Assembly (NCBI RefSeq): GCF_002127585.1
Contig: NZ_NEGZ01000001.1
Span: 339,773 to 403,772, forward strand
Length of the DNA: 64,000 bases
Origin: Janthinobacterium sp. GW458P
GTDB lineage: Bacteria > Pseudomonadota > Gammaproteobacteria > Burkholderiales > Burkholderiaceae_D
Direction of reading: 5' to 3'
This document shows positions 27,192 through 36,214 of the stretch, one piece after another. Made by a program: the position numbers and the translations under genes. Numbering within the stretch: position 1 is the first letter of the stretch; each line of letters begins with the position of its first letter. A model generated the notes under the pieces. The model did no database searches. It saw only the letters and a list, made by a program, of their open reading frames with translations, and was not told the origin of the DNA.

Positions 27192-28988
27192 GTGATACCT
27201 CAATCCTTCATTTCTGATTTGCTCAACCGCGTCGATATCGTCGATGTCGTGGGCCGCTATGTGCAGCTGAAAAAAGGCGGCGCCAATTTCATGGGCTTGT
27301 GCCCGTTCCACAGTGAAAAGTCGCCCAGCTTTACCGTCAGCCCCACCAAGCAGTTCTATCACTGCTTCGGCTGCGGCGCGCATGGCACCTCGATCGGCTT
27401 CCTGATCGAGTACTCGGGCATGGGCTTTGTCGACGCCGTCAAGGACCTGGCGCAGAACGTGGGCATGGTCGTGCCGGAAGCGGACGACAAGATCCCGCCG
27501 GCCCAGCGCGCGCAGATCCAGGCGCAGAGCCTGGCCCTGTCCGACGCCATGACGCAGGCCTGCGATTATTACCGCGGGCAATTGCGCCACGCGCCGGAAG
27601 CCATCGCCTACCTTAAAAACCGGGGCTTGACGGGCGAAGTGGCCGCGCGCTTCGGCATGGGTTTCGCGCCCGGCGGCTGGGACAACCTGCGCTCCGTTTT
27701 TCCCGACTACGACGTGGTGGCCCTGGCCGAAGCCGGTCTCGTGATCGACAAGGTCGATGAAGAAGGCAATAACCGCAAGCGCTATGACCGTTTCCGCGAA
27801 CGCATCATGTTTCCGATTCGCAATACCAAGGGCCAGGTCATCGCCTTTGGCGGCCGCGTGCTCGACCATGGCGAACCGAAATACCTGAACTCGCCGGAAA
27901 CCCCCTTGTTTTCCAAGGGTTTCGAACTATATGGGCTGTTCGAGGCGCGCCAGGCCATCCGCGACGCCGGCTACGTGCTGGTGACGGAGGGGTATATGGA
28001 CGTGGTGGCGCTGGCGCAGATGGGTTTCCCGCAAGCCGTGGCGACCCTGGGCACGGCGTGCACGCCCACCCATGTGCAAAAACTGCTGCGCCAGACCGAT
28101 AACGTGATTTTCAGCTTCGACGGCGACAAGGCCGGCCGCCGCGCCGCCCGCCGCGCGCTGGAAGCGAGCCTGGCCCATGTGTCGGACAATAAAACGATCA
28201 AATTCCTGTTCCTGCCCTCGGAACACGATCCGGACAGCTATATCCGCGCATTCGGCGCCGAGGGTTTTGAGCAGCAGGTGCATGAAGCCATGCCGCTGTC
28301 GCAGTTCCTGCTGAAAGAAGTGTCGGGCGAGCATGATCTGTCGGAGCCGGAAGGGCGCGCCCGCGTGCAGTTCGACGCCAAGCCCCTGCTGCAGCTGATG
28401 GCGCCGTCGTCCCTGCGCCTGCAGATCGTGCGCGGGCTGGCGCAGCTGACGCAGTCGACGCCGGCCGAGATCGAAGCCCTGTTCGAGCTGGCGAAACCCG
28501 TTGCCGTGGCGCACCGCGCGCCGCCGAAATCAGGCCGCCCCGTACCCGTGGGACTGGAATTGAAGATCATGCGCATGCTGGTGGCGCATCCGCCGCTGAC
28601 CTTGCAGATCGACGAGGCCGCGCTGACCGCCTTCCAGCACCTGGGGCCCGACGCGGCGCACAGCCTGGGGCAGCTGGTGGCCGTGGGCCAGGCGCTGGGC
28701 GAGCACGGCAGTTTTGCCGCGCTGGCGCAGCAGTTGAAGGAACTGGGCAGCGAGTACGACGAGATCATCGGCGAGATCGCGGCCGGTACGGAATCCGATT
28801 ACGACAGCGAATTGTCGTGGCTGGTGAGCACCATCCGCGAGATCAAATTGAATGCCTTGAAGGCGGAATTGCAGCAATTGTTTGCGTCGGGTTTGCCATC
28901 GGAGAAAATTGGTGTACGCTACCGCGAAATCATGCAGGAGCAGGGGGAGCTGGAGCGCCAGCGCGATGCCGAGTTGGTGAATCGCTAA
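27192..28988 (+). CDS. dnaG: DNA primase
   Basis: This 598-residue protein has a GTG start (27192) agreeing with the family N-terminus MIPQSFISDLL. The zinc-binding CHC2 domain (CPFH at about 37–40; FHCFGCG-like at about 57–63), then a RNA-polymerase-like core, a TOPRIM domain with VTEGYMDVVAL (about 265–275) and a C-terminal DnaB-interaction domain are in order. It makes primers at the replication fork. The terminus is intact. Confidence 0.97.
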   Translation: MIPQSFISDLLNRVDIVDVVGRYVQLKKGGANFMGLCPFHSEKSPSFTVSPTKQFYHCFGCGAHGTSIGFLIEYSGMGFVDAVKDLAQNVGMVVPEADDKIPPAQRAQIQAQSLALSDAMTQACDYYRGQLRHAPEAIAYLKNRGLTGEVAARFGMGFAPGGWDNLRSVFPDYDVVALAEAGLVIDKVDEEGNNRKRYDRFRERIMFPIRNTKGQVIAFGGRVLDHGEPKYLNSPETPLFSKGFELYGLFEARQAIRDAGYVLVTEGYMDVVALAQMGFPQAVATLGTACTPTHVQKLLRQTDNVIFSFDGDKAGRRAARRALEASLAHVSDNKTIKFLFLPSEHDPDSYIRAFGAEGFEQQVHEAMPLSQFLLKEVSGEHDLSEPEGRARVQFDAKPLLQLMAPSSLRLQIVRGLAQLTQSTPAEIEALFELAKPVAVAHRAPPKSGRPVPVGLELKIMRMLVAHPPLTLQIDEAALTAFQHLGPDAAHSLGQLVAVGQALGEHGSFAALAQQLKELGSEYDEIIGEIAAGTESDYDSELSWLVSTIREIKLNALKAELQQLFASGLPSEKIGVRYREIMQEQGELERQRDAELVNR

Positions 28989-29452
28989 TCTTGCCCTGAT
29001 GGTATGGCGCGCACTGGAAAAACATTTTTCGCGTGCTATAATTAAATGCTAAGTATTGTGTGCTTTGGCAAGCTAGTTCTGTTTCGTAAATAGTATTTGT
29101 TTTCAGTAAGTTAGGCTCTTGATCGGCGCGGTGGATCGTGTCGGCAGCCAGGGCCAACTGGCGTTTTCGGCGTTGCGGGCAAGGCTCGCAGGCGCTGGCA
29201 AGCCGCGCCAGGCTCTCGCTCCCAACGCGGTCGATGCAGGAATTTTTGCCGAGGCGGCTGGCAACAGCCGGTGGACAGGAATTGCTGCGCTTCCCGCGGA
29301 TCGTGGCCGATGAGGTGTAAGTAACGTAACAGTGTCGAACCTGAGTTGTCGGCAGGTTCGGAGATGGTGGTTCCCGCAGGTAGACAGGGAACTGGCAGCA
29401 AACTTTATCCTAATCCACCGTAAAGCAAGTCGTTGTGTAATCGAAAGCGCCT
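28989..29452 (+). promoter_or_regulatory. rpoD upstream region with promoter and structured leader
   Basis: This 464-base gap has no gene I can support. A TATAAT lies at 29037–29042 with a weak -35-like CTGGAA at about 29014–29019. Two successive stems are near the rpoD start: CGAACCTG/CAGGTTCG (29336–29343 with 29353–29360) and GTTCCC/GGGAAC (29370–29375 with 29387–29392). The middle (29110–29330) is GC-rich with no clear ORF. It could be a long 5' leader or hold a small RNA. Confidence 0.5.
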
Positions 29453-31693
29453 GTGCCAATCAAGAAACCCGAATCCAAAGCGGCTGCAAAGCCCACCAAA
29501 GTTACCACGAAAGCCGAAAAGGCGCTCGACCGGCCCGAAGCGCGCGTCACCAGCGCGCCCGTGGTCAGCCAGACCACCGACGCCGCCACCCTGGCAGCCA
29601 TCGATACGTCCGGTTATGTCTTGCCATCGGTAAAGGTGCCAGGCCGCCGCGGCCGCAAGCCAAAAGAATTCCAGCCAGAAAATGATGAAGTCGCCGCCCT
29701 GAACGCCGTCGAGCGGGCCGAACTGAAGGCCGTCGACAAGGCCAAGGCCAAGGACCGCAAGGCCAAGGAGCGCGCGCTGCTGAAAGACGCGTTCTCGTCC
29801 GACACGGAAGCGAGCGAGGAAGAACTCGAGCGCCGGCGCCAGAAACTCAAGACCCTGATCAAGTTCGGCAAGGAACGCGGTTTCCTGACGTATGCGGAAA
29901 TCAACGATCACTTGCCCGAAAACATCGTCGATCCGGAAGCCATCGAAGGCATCATCGGTACCTTCAATGACATGGGCATCGCCGTCTACGAACACGCGCC
30001 GGACGCGGAAACGTTGTTGCTGTCCGATAACGTTGCCGTCGTCACCAGCGACGACGAGGCGGAAGCGGCGGCCGAGGCCGCATTGTCGACCGTCGACTCC
30101 GATTTCGGCCGCACCACCGACCCCGTGCGCATGTACATGCGCGAGATGGGCTCGGTCGAGCTGCTGACGCGCGAAGGCGAGATCGAGATTGCCAAGCGCA
30201 TCGAAGATGGCTTGAAAGACATGATCCAGGCCATTTCCGCCTGTCCCGTGACGATCGCCGAGATCATCGCCGCCGCCGACCGCATCGCCAACGAAGAGAT
30301 CAAGATCGACGAAATCGTCGACGGTCTCGTCGATGAGAACGAACCGGTCGCCGCCGCCCCTGTCGTGGCCGCGCCCGTCGAGGAAGACGAGGAAGAGGGC
30401 GAAGCGGAAGAAGAGGAAGAAGAGGAAGAGGAAGAAGCGAGCGCTTCGGGCGCCGCCGGTTTCTCCGCTGAACAGCTGGAAACCCTGAAACGCACGGCGC
30501 TGGAAAAATTCGCCGTCATTTCGCAGCAATTCGACCGCATGCGCCGCGCCTTCGAGAAGGAAGGCTACAACTCCAAGCCCTACGCCAAGGCGCAGGAAGC
30601 CATTTCGCAAGAGTTGCTGGGCATCCGCTTCACCGCCAAGGTGGTGGAAAAGCTGTGCGACACCCTGCGCGGCCAGGTGGACGAAGTGCGCCATATCGAG
30701 AAACAGATCCTCGACGTGGCCGTGAACCGCTGCGGCATGCCGCGCGCCCACTTCATCAAGGTCTTCCCCGGCAATGAAACCAACCTCGATTGGGTCGATG
30801 GCGAAGTCAACGCAGGACACGCCTACAGCGCCATCCTGGGCCGCAACATTCCAACCGTCAAGGAACTGCAGCAGCGCCTGATCGACCTGCAGGCGCGCGT
30901 CGTGCTGCCGCTGCCGGACTTGCGTAACATCAATCGCCAGATGGCGGCCGGTGAAATGAAGGCGCGCAAGGCCAAGCGCGAAATGACGGAGGCCAACTTG
31001 CGCCTGGTCATTTCGATCGCCAAGAAATACACGAACCGGGGCCTGCAATTCCTCGATTTGATCCAGGAAGGCAATATCGGCCTGATGAAGGCCGTCGACA
31101 AGTTCGAGTACCGCCGCGGCTACAAGTTCTCGACGTATGCCACCTGGTGGATCCGCCAGGCGATTACCCGTTCGATCGCCGACCAGGCGCGCACGATCCG
31201 CATTCCCGTGCACATGATCGAGACGATCAACAAGATGAACCGGATTTCCCGCCAGATCCTTCAGGAAACAGGCGCGGAACCCGATCCGGCCACCCTGGCG
31301 ATCAAGATGGAGATGCCCGAGGACAAGATCCGCAAGATCATGAAAATCGCCAAGGAACCGATCTCGATGGAAACGCCGATCGGCGACGACGACGATTCCC
31401 ACCTGGGCGACTTCATCGAGGACAACAACACCCTGGCCCCGGCCGACGCAGCGCTGCACGCGTCCATGCGGGGCGTGGTCAAGGACGTGCTCGATTCCCT
31501 GACGCCACGCGAAGCGAAAGTGCTGCGCATGCGTTTCGGCATCGAAATGTCCACCGACCACACGCTGGAAGAAGTGGGCAAGCAATTTGACGTGACGCGC
31601 GAGCGCATCCGCCAGATCGAAGCGAAGGCGCTGCGCAAGCTGCGCCACCCATCGCGCTCCGACAAGCTGAAAAGCTTCTTGGAAGGCAACTAG
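29453..31693 (+). CDS. rpoD: RNA polymerase primary sigma factor (sigma-70)
   Basis: This is a 746-residue protein with a GTG start (29453). N-terminal region 1.1 is preceded by a long Lys/Ala/Glu-rich extension, and a run of acidic residues lies at about 306–330. Region 2 contains [22 protein letters not shown] and [18 protein letters not shown] (-10 recognition). Region 4.2 has [27 protein letters not shown] (-35 recognition). The protein is longer than E. coli RpoD mainly because of the N-terminal and acidic insertions. Confidence 0.97.
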   Translation: MPIKKPESKAAAKPTKVTTKAEKALDRPEARVTSAPVVSQTTDAATLAAIDTSGYVLPSVKVPGRRGRKPKEFQPENDEVAALNAVERAELKAVDKAKAKDRKAKERALLKDAFSSDTEASEEELERRRQKLKTLIKFGKERGFLTYAEINDHLPENIVDPEAIEGIIGTFNDMGIAVYEHAPDAETLLLSDNVAVVTSDDEAEAAAEAALSTVDSDFGRTTDPVRMYMREMGSVELLTREGEIEIAKRIEDGLKDMIQAISACPVTIAEIIAAADRIANEEIKIDEIVDGLVDENEPVAAAPVVAAPVEEDEEEGEAEEEEEEEEEEASASGAAGFSAEQLETLKRTALEKFAVISQQFDRMRRAFEKEGYNSKPYAKAQEAISQELLGIRFTAKVVEKLCDTLRGQVDEVRHIEKQILDVAVNRCGMPRAHFIKVFPGNETNLDWVDGEVNAGHAYSAILGRNIPTVKELQQRLIDLQARVVLPLPDLRNINRQMAAGEMKARKAKREMTEANLRLVISIAKKYTNRGLQFLDLIQEGNIGLMKAVDKFEYRRGYKFSTYATWWIRQAITRSIADQARTIRIPVHMIETINKMNRISRQILQETGAEPDPATLAIKMEMPEDKIRKIMKIAKEPISMETPIGDDDDSHLGDFIEDNNTLAPADAALHASMRGVVKDVLDSLTPREAKVLRMRFGIEMSTDHTLEEVGKQFDVTRERIRQIEAKALRKLRHPSRSDKLKSFLEGN

Positions 31694-31706
31694 AAGCCAA
31701 TAGGGC

Positions 31707-31735
31707 TTGACGTGCGCCCCTGATACCCCTATCCT
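31707..31735 (+). promoter_or_regulatory. Promoter of the CAT-anticodon tRNA gene
   Basis: TTGACG (31707–31712) and TATCCT (31730–31735) are spaced by 17 bases, 69 bases upstream of the tRNA. This is a good sigma-70 match. Confidence 0.6.
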
Positions 31736-31803
31736 CGCGTGTCCGTTTCCAAAACGGCCGCGCGAGGCAGGTTTCAATAGCGCCGCCACGCCGCAGTCCC
31801 CCT

Positions 31804-32127
<324 letters not shown>

Positions 32128-32152
32128 AGTTATTTCCTGTTTGCAATTTACA

Positions 32153-32205
32153 CGTTTGGACAATATTATGTGTTTGTCCAAACGCGCAAATGCTTGTCCG
32201 TTTGG
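32153..32205. promoter_or_regulatory. Divergent phage operator region
   Basis: CGTTTGGACAA (32153–32163) and TTGTCCAAACG (32174–32184) form a perfect 11-bp inverted repeat with a 10-base spacer. A partial third copy, TTGTCC-GTTTGG, is at 32194–32205. It lies between the repressor-like gene and the phage early genes, as expected for a lysogeny switch. Confidence 0.7.
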
Positions 32206-32365
32206 GTAAGTAAACGATAGCACATCTAGGTTGAATGTAAACCGCTCAGTCTCCGGCCCACGGGCCGCCTGTTTGCCCACTGGTACGCCTTGGGAGGTTT
32301 TTTCGGCTGCTGATCCGTGCAAAACACAATCGCTCTAGCGGGCGACTTACTCCAAGGAAAAGACC

Positions 32366-32707
32366 ATGAAAAACACTATCCAAATTTTGCACGTCACCCA
32401 AGTGGCTGGCCGTTCGAAAAAAACCGGCAATGACTACGATATGCGCATGGCGCAATGCATCGTCCATAAGCCAAACCGCGATACCGGCGTCATCGAGCCG
32501 TTAATCGGTGAGCTGGTCTTGCCGGAGCGCTTCAAAGATACGCAACCGGGCATGTATGAGGTTGAGTTCGAAGTGTCGATCTCGCAGGACAAACGTGTCG
32601 GCGCGCAGGTCTTTTCTATCACTCCAATTTCCGCTGCTTCCCAAGCAAAACACGCTGCAGCGGCTCCCGCCGTCAAAGCGAACCCAGGTCAACAAGCCGC
32701 CTCGTAA
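32366..32707 (+). CDS. Inovirus single-stranded DNA-binding protein (gene V type)
   Basis: This 113-residue protein has an OB-fold-like beta pattern (IQILHVTQVAGRSKKTGNDY at the start, a PGMYEVEFEVSIS stretch) and an Ala/Gln-rich tail. In filamentous phages the first gene after the regulatory region makes the ssDNA-binding protein that coats the viral strand before assembly. AAGGA precedes the ATG. Assigned by position and fold pattern, not by a strict motif. Confidence 0.75.
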   Translation: MKNTIQILHVTQVAGRSKKTGNDYDMRMAQCIVHKPNRDTGVIEPLIGELVLPERFKDTQPGMYEVEFEVSISQDKRVGAQVFSITPISAASQAKHAAAAPAVKANPGQQAAS

Positions 32708-32713
32708 TTTCCC

Positions 32714-32947
32714 ATGCCTTCCTGCGTCGATTCCACACAAATGACCGGGCCGGATGCTCCGTCCGGTGCCGTGCTGTACACGGTGTCTAGCGCTCCTACT
32801 GAGTTGGCTGCATGTGCCTATGTGGTTGAGTCAGGCCCTGAGTATGTGGCTGCTGTGGCGGCGCAGGAAAAGGCTGTTGATATATTTTTTGTGGCGGCGG
32901 TGGTGGTGCTGTTCGCGTTGGGCTGGATTGCAGGGGCGCAACGATGA
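32714..32947 (+). CDS. Small phage membrane protein
   Basis: This 77-residue protein has one hydrophobic helix near its C-terminus (FFVAAVVVLFALGWIAG). Inoviruses carry small single-span proteins between the ssDNA-binding and coat genes that form the virion tip. I do not recognise a specific family. Its stop overlaps the next start (ATGA). Confidence 0.6.
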   Translation: MPSCVDSTQMTGPDAPSGAVLYTVSSAPTELAACAYVVESGPEYVAAVAAQEKAVDIFFVAAVVVLFALGWIAGAQR

Positions 32948-33051
32948 TGCTGCTTGAAAGTCTTTGGCCGATTCTGTTTTTAGCTGGCCTGTTCTTCTGT
33001 GCTGTGCACTTGGTTAAGTACATCATTTCCCGGTTTTTGGAGCATAAATAA
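32944..33051 (+). CDS. Very small inovirus membrane protein (pVII/pIX-like)
   Basis: This is a 35-residue protein beginning MMLLESLWPILFLAG, overlapping the previous stop by four bases and its own stop overlapping the next start. One hydrophobic segment is followed by a short positive tail. Size and site match the tip proteins pVII and pIX. Confidence 0.55.
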   Translation: MMLLESLWPILFLAGLFFCAVHLVKYIISRFLEHK

Positions 33052-33158
33052 TGACCGTTGCCGCTGCTGTTGGTTACGCCTTGAGTGCGTTTGGCATCGG
33101 GTATGCCGCTGGTGCGATACAGCGAGTTATTCGGCGCTCTATCGAAATTTTGGATTAG
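33051..33158 (+). CDS. Second very small inovirus membrane protein (pVII/pIX-like)
   Basis: This is a 35-residue protein (start MTVAAAVGYALSAFG) coupled to the previous gene by TAATG. A hydrophobic first half is followed by a basic stretch (IQRVIRRS). The pairing of two such genes just upstream of the coat gene is typical of filamentous phages. Confidence 0.55.
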   Translation: MTVAAAVGYALSAFGIGYAAGAIQRVIRRSIEILD

Positions 33159-33221
33159 TAGTCTTTTGGCGCAGGGTCGTCGTCAATCGTATGTAGACCG
33201 TTATTTTTAAAGGATGTGCAA

Positions 33222-33437
33222 ATGAACAAAAATATCATGCGTGGTTTGGCTTTGGTGGGCGCGGTTGCTGGTTCGGGCGTCGCTGCTGCTGCTGATGATC
33301 CGGGCGTGGCTGCGATCACGGCGTTGTCCGGTCAGGCTACGACCTACATCACGGCGGCCTTCGCCGTCGCCGTTCTGGTCGCCGGTGGCTTCTGGGGCAT
33401 CAAGATGATGAAGAAGGCGTTTTCGAAGGCTGGCTAA
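33222..33437 (+). CDS. Major coat protein (gene VIII type)
   Basis: This 71-residue precursor starts at ATG 33222; AAAGGA at 33209–33214 supports it over the GTG at 33216. A signal peptide ends after the Ala run near residue 24 (VAAAA), leaving about 47 mature residues: an acidic N-terminus (DDPG), one membrane helix and a lysine-rich C-terminus (KMMKKAFSKAG). This is the standard inovirus coat layout, with the basic tail facing the viral DNA. A strong terminator follows. Confidence 0.85.
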   Translation: MNKNIMRGLALVGAVAGSGVAAAADDPGVAAITALSGQATTYITAAFAVAVLVAGGFWGIKMMKKAFSKAG

Positions 33438-33458
33438 TTCGTCGGCGTTCGGGCGTAC

Positions 33459-33484
33459 AGGGCGGCTTATGTCGCCCTTTTTTA
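33459..33484 (+). terminator. Terminator after the major coat gene
   Basis: AGGGCG (33459–33464) pairs with CGCCCT (33473–33478), followed by TTTTTT. A terminator between the coat and adsorption genes sets high coat expression in filamentous phages. Confidence 0.85.
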
Positions 33485-33494
33485 TTGGATAGAA

Positions 33495-34721
33495 ATGAAA
33501 AATATTTTATTCCTCTTGATGATGGCTTTTTATATTCAGCCAGTCTCTGCTGGCGGCATTTATTTCCAGGGTTCTGATGGACTGATATATACAAGCGTTG
33601 AGGAGGCTTGCCAGAAATATGCTGCCCCGGCCGGGCGCCAAAACGAAATAGTTAGTGTTAAAGAATATGAGGAGGATAAATTTTATTGCGAGGTTAAGCC
33701 ATATGGCGGCACCGTTACACGCGGTGTATATGTCACTAAAGTTGGTGACTGCCTAGATGGTGATAGTGCTGGAACGTATAAAATTTCATCTGCCTATTAC
33801 AAGCGGCTTCCTAACGGTGAATATAAAGTAGTTCAACAAATTATTCAGGATAGTAGTTTGTTGAATACTTCATATTGCATTGATAAATGTATAGCCAAGG
33901 TTAGGTCTAAAGACGATTTAGGCAAGTCGACTGAGGGGCCTGCTGATCCTAATGGCGTGTTCTTGTTTTCTTGGAATATGAAGCTGACGCAAAACGGTGC
34001 ACGCTGTACCTCTAAAAAATTACCTGATACGGTCGTTCCGCCTTATACGGGGTCGGGTGACCCGCCTAAGCCGACTGATCCTACTGATCCGACTAAGCCA
34101 ACTGATCCGACTAAGCCAACTGATCCGACTAAGCCGACTGATCCGACTAAGCCGACTGATCCGACTGATCCGACTAAGCCGACTGATCCTAGTAATCCTG
34201 GCGGCACTCCTGGCGGCACCCCAGGCGGCACCCCAGGCGGAACTCCTGGCGGAACCCCAGGCGGAACCCCGGGCGGAACCCCAGGCGGAACCCCGGGCGG
34301 AACCCCGGGCGGAACCCCAGGCGGAACTCCTGGCGGAACCCCTGGCGACAATCCTGGAGGCAGTAAGCGCGGTTGCGGCTTACCGGGTGATGCTCCATGT
34401 CGCATTGATGAAAGTGGTATGCCGGATGTTGATAGGGCTTCGGGGGATGTGTGGCTCAAGGAAGTTAGTGATACCAATGAAAAGGGATTGGAAAGAATCG
34501 GTTCTCTTGTTAAGGAGAAATTCGGTGCTGGTGATTGGTTCCCGACAATTAGTACCGCTGTTTGTAGGAATCCGATCGTAGCTAATCCGGTGACTGGTGG
34601 TTCATATGAGGTAGATGTTTGCACGTATGTAAATATATTTGCTAGATTTATTTCAGGCGTTATTTGTTTCTTCGCTCTTATTGGTTCAATTCAACAAATT
34701 TCTTCAGCTTATAAGGCTTAA
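33495..34721 (+). CDS. pIII-like minor coat / adsorption protein with repeat linker
   Basis: This 408-residue protein has a signal peptide (first ~19 residues), a Cys-containing N-terminal domain (about 20–180), a repeat linker of Thr-Asp-Pro-Thr-Lys-Pro units then twelve Gly-Gly-Thr-Pro units (about 192–283), and a C-terminal domain ending in a membrane anchor (ARFISGVICFFALIGSI). Layout and position match pIII, which binds the host pilus or receptor and ends assembly. N-terminal sequence is not recognisable, as expected for a host-range protein. Lower GC than the host. Confidence 0.8.
   Translation: MKNILFLLMMAFYIQPVSAGGIYFQGSDGLIYTSVEEACQKYAAPAGRQNEIVSVKEYEEDKFYCEVKPYGGTVTRGVYVTKVGDCLDGDSAGTYKISSAYYKRLPNGEYKVVQQIIQDSSLLNTSYCIDKCIAKVRSKDDLGKSTEGPADPNGVFLFSWNMKLTQNGARCTSKKLPDTVVPPYTGSGDPPKPTDPTDPTKPTDPTKPTDPTKPTDPTKPTDPTDPTKPTDPSNPGGTPGGTPGGTPGGTPGGTPGGTPGGTPGGTPGGTPGGTPGGTPGGTPGDNPGGSKRGCGLPGDAPCRIDESGMPDVDRASGDVWLKEVSDTNEKGLERIGSLVKEKFGAGDWFPTISTAVCRNPIVANPVTGGSYEVDVCTYVNIFARFISGVICFFALIGSIQQISSAYKA
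34068..34343 (+). repeat. In-frame tandem repeats in the pIII linker
   Basis: First, 15–18-base units encode (T)DPTKP; then twelve 12-base units encode GGTP (34200–34343), with only C/A, T/C wobble-base differences, followed by GDNP. Length could change by slippage. Confidence 0.9.
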
Positions 34722-34723
34722 TC

Positions 34724-35059
34724 ATGCCGCTTCTTGGTCAATTGCTCGTATCGATCATTACATTTTTGATTACTATTTTTGGAAGATTTATGGTTGCTGA
34801 GAAGGCGTTTAGGCTCTCGGCTGTATTGATATTTGTAGGTTTGGCTTCGGCGCTTTTGGCGACAGGACTTTCTTGTGCTCATGGTGTTTGTGCCCAGGGT
34901 ATTTCTGGCATTTCTTCTTCGCATCCTAGTTTTGCAATCGGTCTTGGCATAGCTTTTAATTCGACTACGATGGCGGCTGCATCTTGTTATTCGACGGTGT
35001 GGCTTGCTTGTCAGATATATGTGATTAACAAAAAAGGTATTAACCTTGTGACTAAGTAG
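34724..35059 (+). CDS. Minor coat protein, pVI-like
   Basis: This 111-residue protein has about three hydrophobic segments, located between pIII-like and Zot genes as gene VI is in Ff phages. It may cap the virion with pIII. No characteristic motif was found, so the call rests on size, topology and order. Confidence 0.7.
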   Translation: MPLLGQLLVSIITFLITIFGRFMVAEKAFRLSAVLIFVGLASALLATGLSCAHGVCAQGISGISSSHPSFAIGLGIAFNSTTMAAASCYSTVWLACQIYVINKKGINLVTK

Positions 35060-35068
35060 GCGGTTGAA

Positions 35069-36214
35069 ATGGCTGTTTACGCAATTACGGGCAAGCTCGG
35101 GAGTGGCAAGGGCAAGGCGGCAATCGATCAGATCAGGCGTTACCTGCGTGACGGTAAGAGGGTGGCTACAAACTGTGATGTGTTCCTCGAACACCTGATG
35201 CCAGCTCGGGATAGGAGTGTTGTTATTCGGGTTCCTGATAAGCCGTCTGCTGTGGATTTGTACATGATCGGCAGTGGTAATCGCTTTATCGATTTTGAGC
35301 CGATATTGCAGCATGGCCGTGCCGGGATCACGGCTGTTGCGCCTTCGCCTAAGTTGCTGGCGGGGTTTGACGAGCATCACAATGGTGCGCTCATCCTCGA
35401 TGAATGTGGTTCCTGGCTGAATACCCGCAATTTTCAGGATAAGGGCCGTGCTGAGATGCTGGAATGGGCTATCCATGCGCGCAAGTATGGATGGGATGTG
35501 TTTTTCATCATGCAGAACATCAGTCAGGTCGATAAGCAGTTGCGTGATTCGCTGCTTGAATATGTTGTCAGGCTGAACCGTTTGGATCGTATGCGGGTGC
35601 CAGTCTTAAGCCCTGCTATTGCGTTGATGACTGCCGGTGCTGCTAGCGGTAGCATGCCTCGCTTGCATATCGGTGTGGTGCGATTGGGGGCGTCTCCTGA
35701 CGCTTTGGTGGCGGATCGTTGGTATTTTCGTGGTGATGATCTGAACAACGCTTACAACACGACGCAAGTCTTTTCCGATACCTATCCGCACGGTACCCAC
35801 TCGCTGCTCTCGTCTTGGCACTTGTCCGCCGTTGCTGGTGTTCCTCCCGATTTCATCGGGCCATTGCAGGCGACGCCTGCTGCTTTGCCGATGTTGAGCT
35901 ATCGCGCTCTTCCTCCTAAGCCACCTCACAAACATATGACTAAATTTCTCTTTGTTGCGCTGTGCCTTGGCGCCGCCCTGGGCGTGTTTGGCTATCACTT
36001 CGGTAAGCCAGTGCTTGCGCCGACGATTGTCCAAAAACAGCCCGAAATAGTTGCATCAAAAAATCTCACTGGCATTGGTTATATCGCGCGGGGAAGTGTC
36101 TACGTTGTCACTTTGTCGGATGGCCGTAGTGTTACCGCGTTGCGTTTTCGTTTCGTTGATGGCGGTTGGCTTGCGCTGGTCGATGCTGATACCTGGGTGA
36201 AGGGTTCGATGTGA
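35069..36214 (+). CDS. zot: Zot/pI-like assembly ATPase
   Basis: This 381-residue protein has a Walker A motif GKLGSGKGKAA at about residues 8–18, Walker B-like ALILDECG at about 108–115, and a single membrane helix at about 292–312 with an extracytoplasmic C-terminal domain. This is the inovirus pI / zonula occludens toxin family, the motor that extrudes ssDNA through the envelope. The CTX-phi toxin activity of that name should not be assumed. Stop overlaps the secretin start (GTGA). Confidence 0.92.
   Translation: MAVYAITGKLGSGKGKAAIDQIRRYLRDGKRVATNCDVFLEHLMPARDRSVVIRVPDKPSAVDLYMIGSGNRFIDFEPILQHGRAGITAVAPSPKLLAGFDEHHNGALILDECGSWLNTRNFQDKGRAEMLEWAIHARKYGWDVFFIMQNISQVDKQLRDSLLEYVVRLNRLDRMRVPVLSPAIALMTAGAASGSMPRLHIGVVRLGASPDALVADRWYFRGDDLNNAYNTTQVFSDTYPHGTHSLLSSWHLSAVAGVPPDFIGPLQATPAALPMLSYRALPPKPPHKHMTKFLFVALCLGAALGVFGYHFGKPVLAPTIVQKQPEIVASKNLTGIGYIARGSVYVVTLSDGRSVTALRFRFVDGGWLALVDADTWVKGSM

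Noticed and set aside
29110..29330. RNase P RNA or other known small RNA in the rpoD leader
   Set aside because: I did not find the conserved blocks of RNase P, 6S or tmRNA; only local stems are visible.
29405..31789. A 794-codon open frame antisense to rpoD
   Set aside because: It mirrors rpoD codon positions in GC-rich DNA and has no family signal or ribosome site; rpoD on the other strand is certain.
34200..34343. CRISPR array
   Set aside because: Repeats are contiguous 12-base coding units without spacers, inside an open frame.
35069..36214. Zonula occludens toxin as a virulence factor
   Set aside because: The family name is historical; the sequence shows a phage assembly ATPase and nothing that supports toxin cleavage or secretion.
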